Numbered from the stretch's first letter, positions 26,572 through 35,968 are shown. The stretch is DNA of 64,000 bases from Proteiniborus ethanoligenes (GCF_900107485.1 NZ_FNQE01000013.1:23662-87661), one strand, 5' to 3'. Notes: generated by a model not told the origin, from the letters alone. Numbers and translations: made by a program.

Positions 26572-27831
26572 ATGAGTAAACAGAAGAAACAAGTTCAATA
26601 TCCAATTACTGACATTAGTGTTTTGGGACCTGGAAGAGGAATAGCTCTTGGGCTACAGCACGTATTCACATTATTTGCTTCAACAGTATTAGTTCCCATA
26701 CTAACTGGACTTGATGTAGGAGTAGCTCTAATTACATCAGGAATAGGAACATTACTATTTCACTTTATTACCCAAGGCAAGGTTCCTGCTTATCTAGGAT
26801 CGTCTTTCTCATTTATTGCACCTGTAATAATGGCAGGAGAGTTATATGGTCTTGAATATGCACGTGGTGGTATTATTGTTGCAGGTATAATATATCTTAT
26901 ATTTGCATGGTTAATATCTGTTTTTGGTGTTGAAAAAATAGTAAGATTTTTCCCGCCTATCGTAACAGGACCAATAATTATTGTTATTAGTATGACTCTT
27001 GCACCTAATGCTATAAATATGGCATCGCAGGATTGGCTTTTATCTATGGTAACACTAGCTACCATTATTGGAGTTGCAATGTTTGCAAAAGGATTCTTTA
27101 AAATAGTACCAGTTATCATTGGACTAGGAGTAGGCTATATATTAGCCGCTGTATTGGGCAGAATAGATTATACACCTATTGTTCAAGCAGCTTGGATAGG
27201 AGTTCCAAACTTCTCGCTACCTAAATTCAATATAGGAGCAATAATGATTGTAGCACCTATAGCACTAACTACAATAGTAGAACATATAGGTGACGTTTTG
27301 GCAATGAGTGGAGTAGTTAAAAGAGATCTTGCTAAAGATCCTGGATTAAGCAGGACTCTTATGGGAGACGGTGTAGCTACATCATTTGCTGCTTTAATTG
27401 GTGGACCAGCTAACACAACTTATTCTCAAAACACTGGTGTTGTTGCTCTTACTCAGGTATGGGATCCAAAGGTTATGAGAATAGCTGCTGTAATGACTAT
27501 AATGATAGGGCTTATTCCTAAGCTAAATGCATTTACAAGTACTATACCAAAGCCTGTAATTGGTGGGGCGGTAATAGTATTATTTGGTATGATAGCTTCC
27601 ATAGGAGCTAGAACACTTGTAGATAATAGAGTGAACTTCTCAGTAACTAGAAACATGATAATAGCTGCAGTTATATTAGTATTTGGTCTAGGTGGAGCTG
27701 TAATTCCTATAAAAATAGGACTTGTAGAAATTAAACTTGTAGGAATGGCTCTAGCCGCGATTGTAGGTATTATTTTAAATATAATATTACCTCATGACAA
27801 AGAAGAGGAAGCTGAAAAATCAGCAGCTTAG
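26572..27831 (+). CDS. Uracil-xanthine permease, NCS2 family (uracil permease-like)
   Basis: A 419-residue membrane protein with about 14 hydrophobic segments. The N-terminal GLQHVFTLFASTVLVPILTG is the uracil-branch NCS2 signature, and the half-helix substrate motifs VEHIGDVLAMSG and GGPANTTYSQNTGVV are present. It is most like UraA/PyrP, a proton-coupled uracil importer; with the pyr operon 10 kb upstream this gives synthesis and salvage of pyrimidines. Xanthine as substrate cannot be excluded. Single gene with the terminator at 27891-27932. Confidence 0.88.
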   Translation: MSKQKKQVQYPITDISVLGPGRGIALGLQHVFTLFASTVLVPILTGLDVGVALITSGIGTLLFHFITQGKVPAYLGSSFSFIAPVIMAGELYGLEYARGGIIVAGIIYLIFAWLISVFGVEKIVRFFPPIVTGPIIIVISMTLAPNAINMASQDWLLSMVTLATIIGVAMFAKGFFKIVPVIIGLGVGYILAAVLGRIDYTPIVQAAWIGVPNFSLPKFNIGAIMIVAPIALTTIVEHIGDVLAMSGVVKRDLAKDPGLSRTLMGDGVATSFAALIGGPANTTYSQNTGVVALTQVWDPKVMRIAAVMTIMIGLIPKLNAFTSTIPKPVIGGAVIVLFGMIASIGARTLVDNRVNFSVTRNMIIAAVILVFGLGGAVIPIKIGLVEIKLVGMALAAIVGIILNIILPHDKEEEAEKSAA

Positions 27832-27890
27832 TATTTCTCTTTATATGTATCATGACTTGAAACTATATTAAAATTATATTAAGGCATAGG

Positions 27891-27932
27891 AAGGAGGATA
27901 TTGCTCTAAACAAAGCAATATCCTCCTTTTGC
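27891..27932 (+). terminator. Intrinsic terminator of the NCS2 permease gene
   Basis: Perfect 15-base arms (27891-27905 and 27914-27928) ending in TTTT. Confidence 0.92.
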
Positions 27933-28001
27933 ATAAAACTTCTTTATCGATAAAGCTTATGATGATATACTAAAATAGTAAAAGCTAATAAGGAGCTTGA
28001 T

Positions 28002-28064
28002 GTGAATATGATTTATTGGGTTACTGATATGATAATACCTAATCTAATACTCATTGTTTTTTAA
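28002..28064 (+). CDS. Possible 20-residue hydrophobic peptide or gene relic
   Basis: GTG at 28002 lies 6 bases after AAGGAG (27990-27995) and opens 20 codons: a short Tyr-Trp-containing start, Met-Ile-Ile-Pro, and a hydrophobic end. It overlaps the 3' end of the convergent P1 peptidase gene. The opening vaguely resembles that of spore-maturation/nucleoside-gate membrane proteins, so it could be a truncated remnant. Too short to be sure it is expressed. Confidence 0.22.
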   Translation: MNMIYWVTDMIIPNLILIVF

Positions 28065-29106
28065 CAATATCAATAAAATCCACAAGGGAATAGACCTTCT
28101 TATTATCTCTACCAACCGTAGTGTTAGAGCAAATTAAAGAATTTATGATAGCTTCTTCTGTAGCTTCTACAGTGGCTCTAAAAACCTTATTGATTTTATT
28201 TTCGTTTATAACACTTATATTTATTATGCTCTCAGTCTCATAATGACTGATTATATTTGCAGTTGAAAAGCCTATACATACTTCACCACTACTACTGCCT
28301 GTATAGCTACCAGTTCTAGATATGCCTGGATGCATTCTTTTTATAACTCTTTTTATTTGCCTGGAGGATAAAGGCAAGTCTGTGGCTAAGATACATATAA
28401 TTGAACCCTTGTCCTCAGACTCTTCGCATTTATCTATTAATTTTTTTATCTTTGGGCCAATATGCTCCTTGTTGAGAGTAAAATCCTCTAAGGAGCCAAA
28501 GTTAGATAACACTAATACACCAATAATATATTTTTTATCATCTAGCTCTATTACTCTGGAGGAAGAGCCAATCCCTCCCTTTAAGCCATAGCATATCATA
28601 CCAGTACCGGCTCCTACATTTCCTTCGAGAAAATCTTCATTGCAATCATTTAATGCTTCAAATATATATGAAGGCTTTATATGTAGACCTCTAATATCAT
28701 TTAGTTCACCATCATTACATTCACAAACAATTGGATTAACTGTACTAGTTGATACTCCAATATCTTCGTTGGATTCTAACATATACCTGACTATGGCCTC
28801 ATATCCAGTGCCTACGCTTAAAGTATTCGTAAGTATTATTGGGGTTTCTATTGTACCTAACTCTTCAATTTGTATAAGACCAGTAGATTTTCCAAAGCCA
28901 TTTATTACATGGCAAGCAGCTACTAGCTTATCTTTAAACAGATTACCGCTATGAGGCATAATTGCTGTTACACCTGTTTTTATGGCGCCATTATCTAAAG
29001 TATAATGTCCTATCTTTACTCCAGGAACATCGGTAATAGAATTTTTATTACCTACAGGAATAGAACCAATGATAATACCGTATTCTCTAATTTTTTTATT
29101 ATACAT
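28051..29106 (-). CDS. P1 family (DmpA-like, S58) aminopeptidase
   Basis: A 351-residue N-terminal-nucleophile hydrolase family protein. ITDVPGVKIGH near residue 23 and the glycine-rich stretch EGNVGAGTGM, then GGIGSSSR (about 178-184), are family hallmarks; the chain is cut near this Ser cluster to expose the nucleophile in characterised members. Members release N-terminal D- or L-residues or beta-peptides; the substrate here is unknown. GGGGGTG precedes the start. Single minus-strand gene. Confidence 0.88.
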   Translation of the reverse strand: MYNKKIREYGIIIGSIPVGNKNSITDVPGVKIGHYTLDNGAIKTGVTAIMPHSGNLFKDKLVAACHVINGFGKSTGLIQIEELGTIETPIILTNTLSVGTGYEAIVRYMLESNEDIGVSTSTVNPIVCECNDGELNDIRGLHIKPSYIFEALNDCNEDFLEGNVGAGTGMICYGLKGGIGSSSRVIELDDKKYIIGVLVLSNFGSLEDFTLNKEHIGPKIKKLIDKCEESEDKGSIICILATDLPLSSRQIKRVIKRMHPGISRTGSYTGSSSGEVCIGFSTANIISHYETESIINISVINENKINKVFRATVEATEEAIINSLICSNTTVGRDNKKVYSLVDFIDIVKKQ

Positions 29107-29281
29107 ACTGCACCCCCTAAAAATATTTTAACAAAATAATATTTACTTGACTACAATTCATGTTCATTCTAAAATAGCTTAGAAATTAATATTTTTATGT
29201 TTTCAAACATATTGATGTATTTATTCTAATTCTTTCTATTTATAATATACTTTAGCAAAGAATTTATGAGGAGGGGATAAA

Positions 29282-30742
29282 GTGTATGATGTCATTATAA
29301 TTGGGGCAGGCATAATAGGAACTAGTATAGGTAGAGAGCTGTCTAGGTATAAGGTTAAGGTATTGATTCTTGAAAAAAACATGGATGTATCTATGGGAGC
29401 CACAAAGGCTAATAGTGCAATTGTACATGGGGGCTATGCAGAAAAAAGTACAACATTAAAGGGAAGACTCTGCTATGAAGGAAGATTACAATTTAAGAAA
29501 CTAAACGAGGAGTTGAATTTTGGATTTGAAGAAAGGGGCTCCTTAGTAATTACTAAGGAAGATGACAAAGAGCCGCTGGAAAGGTTAATGGAAAATGGAA
29601 TTAAAAATGGACTCTCTGATTTAAGTATTATTGGTCCAGATGAAACAAGGAAAATAGAACCAATATTAACTCATGATGTTAAATGGGCATTATACTGTAA
29701 AGGTGCAGGGATTTGTTCTCCATATGAAATGGCTATAGCTATGGCAGAAAATGCAATAAAAAATGGCGCTACATTAGAGCTCGAAAAAGAGGTTATAGAT
29801 GTAAAAAGGGTAGAAAATGGGTTCAGAGTAATAACAAATGTAGGAGAATATTATGGTAAATATGTAGTCAATGCTGCAGGATTATATTCAGATAAGATTT
29901 CTAAAATGGTAGGAATAGATGATTTTGAAATACTTCCAAGAAGCGGAGAATATATCTTATTTACAAGAGGTACTGGTGAGCCAATCAATACAGTTGTTTT
30001 CCAACTTCCAACTAAGCTTGGTAAGGGTGTTTTAGTTGCATCTACCTATTATGGAAATCTTTTAATCGGACCAGATGCAAATGATAATACTGATAAGGAA
30101 GATACATCAACACATTTGGAAAGAATAGCGAAAATATATAATCAAACTAAAGCTTTATATAACAAAATAGATCCTAGACAATTTATAAGAAGCTTTACTG
30201 GGATCAGGGCTAGAAGCTCAACAGATGATTTCATTATCGAAGAAACAAGAGTTAAAGGCTTTATTAATGTGGCGGGCATACAATCTCCAGGCTTAACATC
30301 ATCACCAGCTATTGCAAAAATGGTTATAGGAATTCTAGCTGATGGAGGACTAAAACTAGAAATTAATCCAAATTTTGATCCATATAGAAAACCAATTATA
30401 ACTAAAAAGCCCCTAAGACCAATTAAGGAAATAAAGGATTTAATAGAGCTTCCTTTAGGCTCTAAAGGAAGGATAGTATGCAGGTGTGAACAGGTATTAG
30501 AAGAGGAAATTGTAGATGCATTACATAGGGAAATAAAAGTCAAGACTGTAGATGGTGTAAAGAGAAGGACTAGGGCAACTATGGGATGGTGCCAAGGTGA
30601 ATTTTGTAAGCCAAGGGTTATAGAAATCATGGAGAGAGAATATGGTGAAAAAATAGATCCCTCATATGACATAGAACATAGTGGAGTAAATAGAGTTCAA
30701 AAGTCGGAGCTGTTAGATTATCTGAAAAGCCTTAAAGAATAA
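29282..30742 (+). CDS. NAD(P)/FAD-dependent oxidoreductase, GlpA-like with BFD-type Fe-S domain
   Basis: Residues 4-20 form the FAD Rossmann motif IIGAGIIGTSIGREL. A DAO-fold body of glycerol-3-phosphate dehydrogenase/L-2-hydroxyglutarate oxidase type (SAIVHGGY near 45-52) fills residues up to about 360. The C-terminal Fer2_BFD domain has C-x-C near 399-401 and C-x4-C near 437-442, which should bind [2Fe-2S]. GlpA-type enzymes usually work with GlpB/GlpC-like partners; none is adjacent here. GTG start at 29282 after GAGGAGGGG. Substrate uncertain. Confidence 0.85.
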   Translation: MYDVIIIGAGIIGTSIGRELSRYKVKVLILEKNMDVSMGATKANSAIVHGGYAEKSTTLKGRLCYEGRLQFKKLNEELNFGFEERGSLVITKEDDKEPLERLMENGIKNGLSDLSIIGPDETRKIEPILTHDVKWALYCKGAGICSPYEMAIAMAENAIKNGATLELEKEVIDVKRVENGFRVITNVGEYYGKYVVNAAGLYSDKISKMVGIDDFEILPRSGEYILFTRGTGEPINTVVFQLPTKLGKGVLVASTYYGNLLIGPDANDNTDKEDTSTHLERIAKIYNQTKALYNKIDPRQFIRSFTGIRARSSTDDFIIEETRVKGFINVAGIQSPGLTSSPAIAKMVIGILADGGLKLEINPNFDPYRKPIITKKPLRPIKEIKDLIELPLGSKGRIVCRCEQVLEEEIVDALHREIKVKTVDGVKRRTRATMGWCQGEFCKPRVIEIMEREYGEKIDPSYDIEHSGVNRVQKSELLDYLKSLKE

Positions 30743-30803
30743 TAATAAATTTGGGCTATTTTTTTCAGCTTTATTAAGGAAAATTAATAGTTATTAACAA
30801 TTG

Positions 30804-30832
30804 TTGAAAACGTTATCATTTAGGTTTATAAT
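30804..30832 (+). promoter_or_regulatory. Promoter of leucine dehydrogenase with a cre (CcpA) site
   Basis: TTGAAA at 30804-30809 and TATAAT at 30827-30832 with a 17-base spacer make a consensus vegetative promoter. TGAAAACGTTATCA at 30805-30818 matches the catabolite-responsive element consensus TGWAARCGYTWNCW at all 14 positions and covers the -35. CcpA binding there should block transcription when good sugars are present. Confidence 0.78.
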
Positions 30833-30898
30833 TTAAAAGGACAGATTATATTTTTTACACAAAGCATTATAAAAAATATAAATATAGGGGGAAGCATT

Positions 30899-31960
30899 AT
30901 GAAAATATTTGATTACTTAGAAAAATATGATTATGAACAGTTAGTTTTTTGTCAAGATCGTAATACTGGATTAAAAGCGATTATAGGAATTCATGACACT
31001 ACTTTGGGACCTGCTTTAGGGGGAACAAGATTTTGGAACTATGAAAGCGAAGAGGACGCAATCATAGATGTTCTAAGATTAGCAAGAGGTATGACTTATA
31101 AGAGTGCAGCAGCGGGTTTAAACCTAGGGGGAGGAAAGGCAGTAATTATAGGAGACCCAGAAAAGCTAAAAAGTGAAGAGTTACTAAGAACATTTGGAAG
31201 ATACGTAGAAGGCTTAGCTGGCAGATACATTACTGCAGAAGATATGAATATTGGAACTCAAGACGTGGCATACATAAATGATGAAACTGATTATGTTGTA
31301 GGCCTAGAAGGTAAAAGCGGGAATCCATCTCCAGTAACAGCGTTTGGAGTATTTAGAGGAATATTAGCAGCTGCTAATGAAGTTTTCGGGAGCGATGATT
31401 TAACAGGAAAGGTAGTTGCAGTTCAAGGAGTAGGTTCAGTGGGATATCATGTATGTAAGCATCTACATGAATCCGGGGCAATACTATATGTTACAGATAT
31501 TAAAAAAGCTAATATTGAAAGAGTAGTAAATGATTTTGGTGCTACAGCAGTTGCTCCAGATGAAATTCATAAAATCCAATGTGATATTTATGCTCCATGT
31601 GCAATGGGTGCAGTAATAAACGATTTCACAGTTGATCAACTTAAATGTAAAATAGTTGCAGGTGCTGCAAATAATCAATTAGCTGAAGAAAAACATGGGG
31701 ATATGCTAAAAGAAAAAGGCATCCTTTACATTCCTGACTACGTAATTAATGCTGGCGGTGTAATTAATGTATATGAAGAATTACAAGGATACAATAGAGA
31801 AAGAGCTATGAATAGAGCTGCTAATATTTATAATGTTGTGAAGAAAGTAATAGAAATATCTAAGAGAGATAATATATCAACCAGTAAAGCAGCTGATAGA
31901 ATGGCTGAAGAAAGAATAGAAAAGATTGGGAGAACTAAAACTCTTTATTTGAATAAATAA
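30899..31960 (+). CDS. Leucine (branched-chain amino acid) dehydrogenase
   Basis: It reversibly deaminates Leu/Val/Ile to keto acids with NAD+. The 353 residues show the Glu/Leu/Phe/Val dehydrogenase layout: substrate Lys68 in GMTYKSA, catalytic Lys80 in LNLGGGKAV and the NAD motif [13 protein letters not shown] near 177-190. GGGGGAAGC precedes the ATG. It is a single gene with its own promoter and terminator; it could supply NADH and keto acids for Stickland-type fermentation, or branched-chain primers for lipids. Confidence 0.93.
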   Translation: MKIFDYLEKYDYEQLVFCQDRNTGLKAIIGIHDTTLGPALGGTRFWNYESEEDAIIDVLRLARGMTYKSAAAGLNLGGGKAVIIGDPEKLKSEELLRTFGRYVEGLAGRYITAEDMNIGTQDVAYINDETDYVVGLEGKSGNPSPVTAFGVFRGILAAANEVFGSDDLTGKVVAVQGVGSVGYHVCKHLHESGAILYVTDIKKANIERVVNDFGATAVAPDEIHKIQCDIYAPCAMGAVINDFTVDQLKCKIVAGAANNQLAEEKHGDMLKEKGILYIPDYVINAGGVINVYEELQGYNRERAMNRAANIYNVVKKVIEISKRDNISTSKAADRMAEERIEKIGRTKTLYLNK

Positions 31961-32000
31961 TTATTTGTATATTTACTGGTCTTTTTGATTTGCTTAAATT

Positions 32001-32040
32001 AAGCCTCTGCAGTCTGCAGAGGCTTAATTTATTTTATATT
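32001..32040 (+). terminator. Intrinsic terminator after leucine dehydrogenase
   Basis: Perfect 11-bp stem (32001-32011 and 32015-32025) with a 3-base loop, then AATTTATTTTATATTTTT. The same hairpin is present in the right repeat at 46473-46497. Confidence 0.85.
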
Positions 32041-32152
32041 TTTCATAGCATTTTCAGCAAATATTGTAGTCACAATATTCTCATAATCAGCCCTTTTATC
32101 TAATTGTCCAGCCATTTCCATAATGTCCATCATGTGATTTTGACCATCCTCA
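32029..32152 (-). pseudogene. 3'-terminal remnant of an ABC substrate-binding protein gene
   Basis: On the minus strand this encodes the last ~40 residues of the binding protein at 46501-47505, in frame and with its TAA stop, differing at only two residues (Leu to Gln and Asn to Ile). Everything upstream of that point in the gene is missing; the sequence turns into unrelated AT-rich DNA at 32153. It has no start codon context and is non-functional. It marks the left edge of the block enclosed by the direct repeats. Confidence 0.9.
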
Positions 32153-32315
32153 AAAAAAGCTATATAAATTTTAAAAAGCATAATCTTCTTAATTAATATA
32201 TAAGGGTTTTGTTTTGGACAAATCCTGCCTTTTTTGTTAAAATAAATAATAGGATTAAAAAATTAACAAAAATTTTGACAAATAAATTTTAAGATAAGTA
32301 TTTGGAGATTAAACT

Positions 32316-33530
32316 ATGAAAAAACGAATAATTTTGTTAGTATTCATTTTTAGTATAATTTTTCTACTAAGTTGTGAAAAACAAGGCTATAAAAGAATAA
32401 TAGTAGAAGAAGATGTTGGATTAGAAAGGGAATCCCCTATAGATCCTTCTATTTTTGGACAAGTATATCTGGATATAGATAGAATTGATTATTTTTACCC
32501 AGCCTTCTATCATAGGGGGGAAGTATATGGATATCTAAAAAAAGGCCATGGCAACGACTCCATTGGTAGAAGATATTTATATAAATTAGATATAAATAAT
32601 AAATTAACGGAAACATTGAAGGAAAGCATAGACTTCAAGCAAGGGTCTAACAAGGTTGGATTTATGGAAGATCAAGTTTACACCATCGATTACATCGCGG
32701 GAAATAAAGCTACTCCACTACCAAAATTATCTAAAATAATTAATGAACTAAGAGAAGATGAAAAGGGAAACCAATATGAAATATCCTATGTGTCTGGAAG
32801 TAATAGATACTTAGTTATAAATGAAATATCCCCCAATGGGGAAATAGCAAATATTTTCTTATATGATTTAGCTCAACAAATGTTCTATAAAAATTATAAC
32901 AATAGATATGGTGATATATGCTATGTTTTTGAGTTAGGATCATTGATATGGATAGATCAAAAAGATTTTAAGATTTATAAAATCCAACTTACAAATAATT
33001 ATTACACTTTAGAAGAATATATTGATTTAGGAACAGATGAAGATATAAGTAGAGTAAGGGGAATTATGAAAAATGGTTATGAGTTAATCCTTTTACATGA
33101 TGTAAGATTAGGAAATAAAGACGATTGGAATTTAATGGGGACATCTGCTGTTACAAGTTATAATTTTGAAACTAATGGATATGTTAATTTATTTAATAAA
33201 TCTATTGATGAAAACTTGTACATTGAATATTTAGGACATGGAATCTTTATATCAGAAAGCTTTGATATATTTAGAGACTATATTGAAATAACTGAGAGAA
33301 GAATCTACTATCATAATTATACTGAACTTGTACTAGTTTACAATGAAGAGCTTCAAGAAAAATCACAACAAATTTATCCAGAAATAAATGTGATAGTTAA
33401 TGTGGCCGAGAATGAGATATTTTCCACTAAGGAAATAAAGAAAATGATTGACGGTATTCCTGTTACTAAAAGCGTCATTTACCAGAGAATTAATATATTT
33501 CGCCCAAATAGGAGCTTGAAACCAAACTAG
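32316..33530 (+). CDS. Lipoprotein of unknown function upstream of a two-component system
   Basis: 404 residues with a lipoprotein signal (lipobox LLSC, Cys20). The mature part is rich in Tyr, Asp, Asn and beta-type segments such as RYLYKLDINNK and NIFLYDLAQQMFY, suggesting a beta-propeller-like extracellular domain. I recognise no family. It lies 19 bases upstream of the response regulator, so it may be an outer sensor or accessory of the kinase at 34223-35656. First gene of the repeat-bounded block, after ~160 bases of AT-rich DNA. Confidence 0.72.
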   Translation: MKKRIILLVFIFSIIFLLSCEKQGYKRIIVEEDVGLERESPIDPSIFGQVYLDIDRIDYFYPAFYHRGEVYGYLKKGHGNDSIGRRYLYKLDINNKLTETLKESIDFKQGSNKVGFMEDQVYTIDYIAGNKATPLPKLSKIINELREDEKGNQYEISYVSGSNRYLVINEISPNGEIANIFLYDLAQQMFYKNYNNRYGDICYVFELGSLIWIDQKDFKIYKIQLTNNYYTLEEYIDLGTDEDISRVRGIMKNGYELILLHDVRLGNKDDWNLMGTSAVTSYNFETNGYVNLFNKSIDENLYIEYLGHGIFISESFDIFRDYIEITERRIYYHNYTELVLVYNEELQEKSQQIYPEINVIVNVAENEIFSTKEIKKMIDGIPVTKSVIYQRINIFRPNRSLKPN

Positions 33531-33549
33531 AGAAATAGGGGGGACAGAA

Positions 33550-34218
33550 ATGACCAAAAAGATATTAGTAATTGAAGATGAATACTCAATTAATGATATA
33601 TTGACATTAACCTTAATAAATGAAGGATATGAGGTAGAAAGTTTTTTTGATGGAAAAACAGCATTGGAAAGGATAGAAGTATTTAAACCAGATTTGGTAC
33701 TTTTAGATTTAATGCTTCCTGATATAGATGGTTTTGAAATCTGTAAGAAAATATCTAAAGACCTTTTAGTTATTATGATTACGGCTAGGGATAGTATTTT
33801 TGATAAAATTATAGGATTAGAGCTAGGAGCAGATGATTACATAATTAAACCATTTGAAATTAAGGAAGTAATAGCTAGAGTAAAAGCATTATTTAGAAGT
33901 ATTGAAAAAGAAAAACAAATTTTATCAGAAGAGTTTATTGAACTAGGGGGAAGTATAAAAGTAGATTTACTTGGTGAACGAGTATTTAAAAATGGCGAGG
34001 AAATTCAATTAAAGAGACAAGAATCTGACTTGTTTTTCTTTCTATTAAAAAACAGAAATAGAGTATTTACTAGAGCTGAGCTCTTAGATAGTGTCTGGGG
34101 ATATGATTATTACGGAGGCTCTAGAACAGTTGACGTTCATATTAGAAGAATTAGAGATAAGCTAGAAACATCCACCATTATAGAAACTGTATTTGGGAAA
34201 GGCTATGTAATGAGGTAG
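33550..34218 (+). CDS. Response regulator, OmpR/PhoB family
   Basis: 222 residues. The receiver domain (1-118) has the acidic pair in IEDEYS, phosphoacceptor Asp53 in LLDLMLPDIDG, Thr in MITARDS and Lys in IIKPFEI. The winged-helix DNA-binding domain (about 128-222) ends in SRTVDVHIRRIRDKL and GKGYVMR. It is followed 4 bases later by its histidine kinase. It probably controls the transporter genes of the same block, whose divergent or separate promoters lie at 35.9 kb. Confidence 0.93.
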   Translation: MTKKILVIEDEYSINDILTLTLINEGYEVESFFDGKTALERIEVFKPDLVLLDLMLPDIDGFEICKKISKDLLVIMITARDSIFDKIIGLELGADDYIIKPFEIKEVIARVKALFRSIEKEKQILSEEFIELGGSIKVDLLGERVFKNGEEIQLKRQESDLFFFLLKNRNRVFTRAELLDSVWGYDYYGGSRTVDVHIRRIRDKLETSTIIETVFGKGYVMR

Positions 34219-34222
34219 AACA

Positions 34223-35656
34223 ATGTTAAATACTATTAGAGGCAAGATAACCACTGGAATTATTTTAATCAGTTTCATAATCCTAATAATAATAAACCTT
34301 ACCATATGGAAGATATTTGAGGATAATTTGCAAACTTCCATATTAAATGACATGAGGAGAATTATGTCAATAATACATTATGGACTTGAAAGACAAGTAA
34401 TAAATCCACAGGGAAACATAAATTTATATAATAGAAGTAACTTATGGTCAGTTATGAATAAAGAAAATCTCCAATATGATATATATTTGTCAATAAAGTA
34501 TGATAGTGATGATTATATCCAGTTTGCAGGTGATATCATTGATAAAAAGAGCACAGAAAAAATTATGGAAGATAGTGATAAGAAATCATCACTACTATAT
34601 ATTCACAATGAGGGTACAAGATATTTTGCTACCTATTCATATCCAGTATATTTAAAGGATAAATATATAGGTATATTCGTATTTCAAAAGGATTATTTAG
34701 CTCAATATAATAATAATAAATATTTGATGACAAGAATATTAGTTATTCAATTTATTTTGTTTATAATAATGATACTAGTAAATTTTATTTGGCTAAAAAA
34801 GTCAACTAACTCCCTAAACACATTGTTAAAAGGAATAAGGTTTATAGGTGAAGGGGAATTCTCCAATAGATTAGAAGCAAAAAGTAATGACGAAGTGGCT
34901 ATAATCATTCACCATTTCAATAAAATGCAGGATCAAATATCAACACAAATGGAATATTTGCAACAGGAGAAAATTAAAAGCGAGAAACTGGAGAAAGCCT
35001 CTAGGAATTTTTTCAACTATGCAACCCATGAGATGAAGACTCCAATTACTTCAATTACAGGATACGCACAATTATTAAGTCAGAGTAAGATAGATGATAA
35101 AACAAAGGATAGAGCATATGAAAGGATAATAACAGAAGCTGATAGAATGAATAAAATGGTTCAAAACATGTTAATTGTAGCTAAAGGTAAAGAAATAGAA
35201 AAGGAACATTACGAATACTTTGACTTAAATGAACTGATGAGCAAAATAATTAAAGAATATGAAGTAATATATAATAGAGGAAAGATAGAACTTAATTTAG
35301 AAAATGAAAGTATTATTATCCTTAGCAGTGAAGAAGAAATCCGGGCAGTTATTTTAAATCTTATTGATAACGCTATAAAATATAGTGTAGATGGACAAAT
35401 AAAAATAAGATCATATTTAGATAACTATGCATATATAACACTAGAAAACAAAACATTACCTATACCTGAGGGAATAAAAAATACCCTATTTGAGCCATTT
35501 GTTAAATATAATCATGGCAATCAAAAACAAGCTAGCTCTGGACTAGGACTCTATATATGTAGAGAATTAATTGAGAAAAATAACGGTAAATTAAATTATA
35601 ATTTATATGGAGATATAATTAGTTTTACAATTAAGCTACCCATAGTTACCAATTAA
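34223..35656 (+). CDS. Sensor histidine kinase
   Basis: 477 residues: membrane segments at about 12-29 and 171-190 enclose an extracellular sensor of ~140 residues. HAMP is at about 190-245, then the dimerisation domain with His269 in NYATHEMKTPITSITGY, and a C-terminal ATPase domain with LIDNAIKYS and the G-box SGLGLYICREL. The H-box reads HEMKTP in place of HELKTP. It is cotranscribed with the response regulator and lipoprotein; the terminator is at 35655-35695. Confidence 0.93.
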   Translation: MLNTIRGKITTGIILISFIILIIINLTIWKIFEDNLQTSILNDMRRIMSIIHYGLERQVINPQGNINLYNRSNLWSVMNKENLQYDIYLSIKYDSDDYIQFAGDIIDKKSTEKIMEDSDKKSSLLYIHNEGTRYFATYSYPVYLKDKYIGIFVFQKDYLAQYNNNKYLMTRILVIQFILFIIMILVNFIWLKKSTNSLNTLLKGIRFIGEGEFSNRLEAKSNDEVAIIIHHFNKMQDQISTQMEYLQQEKIKSEKLEKASRNFFNYATHEMKTPITSITGYAQLLSQSKIDDKTKDRAYERIITEADRMNKMVQNMLIVAKGKEIEKEHYEYFDLNELMSKIIKEYEVIYNRGKIELNLENESIIILSSEEEIRAVILNLIDNAIKYSVDGQIKIRSYLDNYAYITLENKTLPIPEGIKNTLFEPFVKYNHGNQKQASSGLGLYICRELIEKNNGKLNYNLYGDIISFTIKLPIVTN

Positions 35657-35695
35657 AATAGATGCGGATTTACAAGTCCCCATCTATTTTTTTTA
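35655..35695 (+). terminator. Intrinsic terminator of the lipoprotein-regulator-kinase operon
   Basis: Outer stem AAAATAGATG/CATCTATTTT (35655-35664 and 35681-35690) followed by TTTT; it separates the sensor genes from the transporter genes. Confidence 0.88.
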
Positions 35696-35698
35696 TGA

Positions 35699-35852
35699 CC
35701 TAACCCGATTGTTTCGGATGCCTTTCCGAAAGAATCGTAGGTAGGTCAAACGCAACGAGCACCAAATCTGTACGACCGTAGGGAGTAAACAGATTTGTGT
35801 AGCGAGACTGCGGAAAATGCCTAACCCGATTGTTTCGGATGCTTTTCCGAAA
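35699..35852. repeat. Intergenic repeat element with 33-bp direct repeats
   Basis: Two 33-base copies, 35699-35731 and 35820-35852, differ at one base and each contains the hairpin TTTCGGA/TCCGAAA. Between them an inverted pair CAAATCTGT (35763-35771)/ACAGATTTG (35789-35797) sits in sequence clearly richer in GC than its surroundings. It looks like an interspersed intergenic repeat or a structured RNA. No coding potential was seen. Confidence 0.7.
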
Positions 35853-35968
35853 TATATTTAACAACTTGGAAACATCTGGGTCATATTTGGCAAAAACTTG
35901 TTGATATAATTTTTCTTAAGATATCTTTATATTTGGCACTATACAAATTGTAAGAAGGAGGATACAAA

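Larger units (their letters stand above)
31984..32152. repeat. Left copy of a 169-bp direct repeat flanking a 14.3-kb block
   Basis: Aligns without gaps to 46456-46624 with 7 differences (about 96% identity). It contains the hairpin at 32001-32025 and the 3' end of a binding-protein gene on the minus strand. The similarity stops sharply on the right after 32152. Confidence 0.93.

Noticed and set aside
29282..30742. True aerobic or anaerobic glycerol-3-phosphate dehydrogenase (glpA) assignment
   Set aside because: The fold and Fe-S domain match, but no glpB, glpC, glpK or glpF lies nearby, so no gene symbol was given.
32153..32315. Possible integrase or transposase fragment at the left edge of the repeat-bounded block
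   Set aside because: The interval was read in both directions; only AT-rich non-coding DNA and the first lipoprotein start were found.
35699..35852. CRISPR-like array
   Set aside because: Only two 33-base copies, 121 bases apart, with an internal inverted repeat between them and no cas genes in the window.
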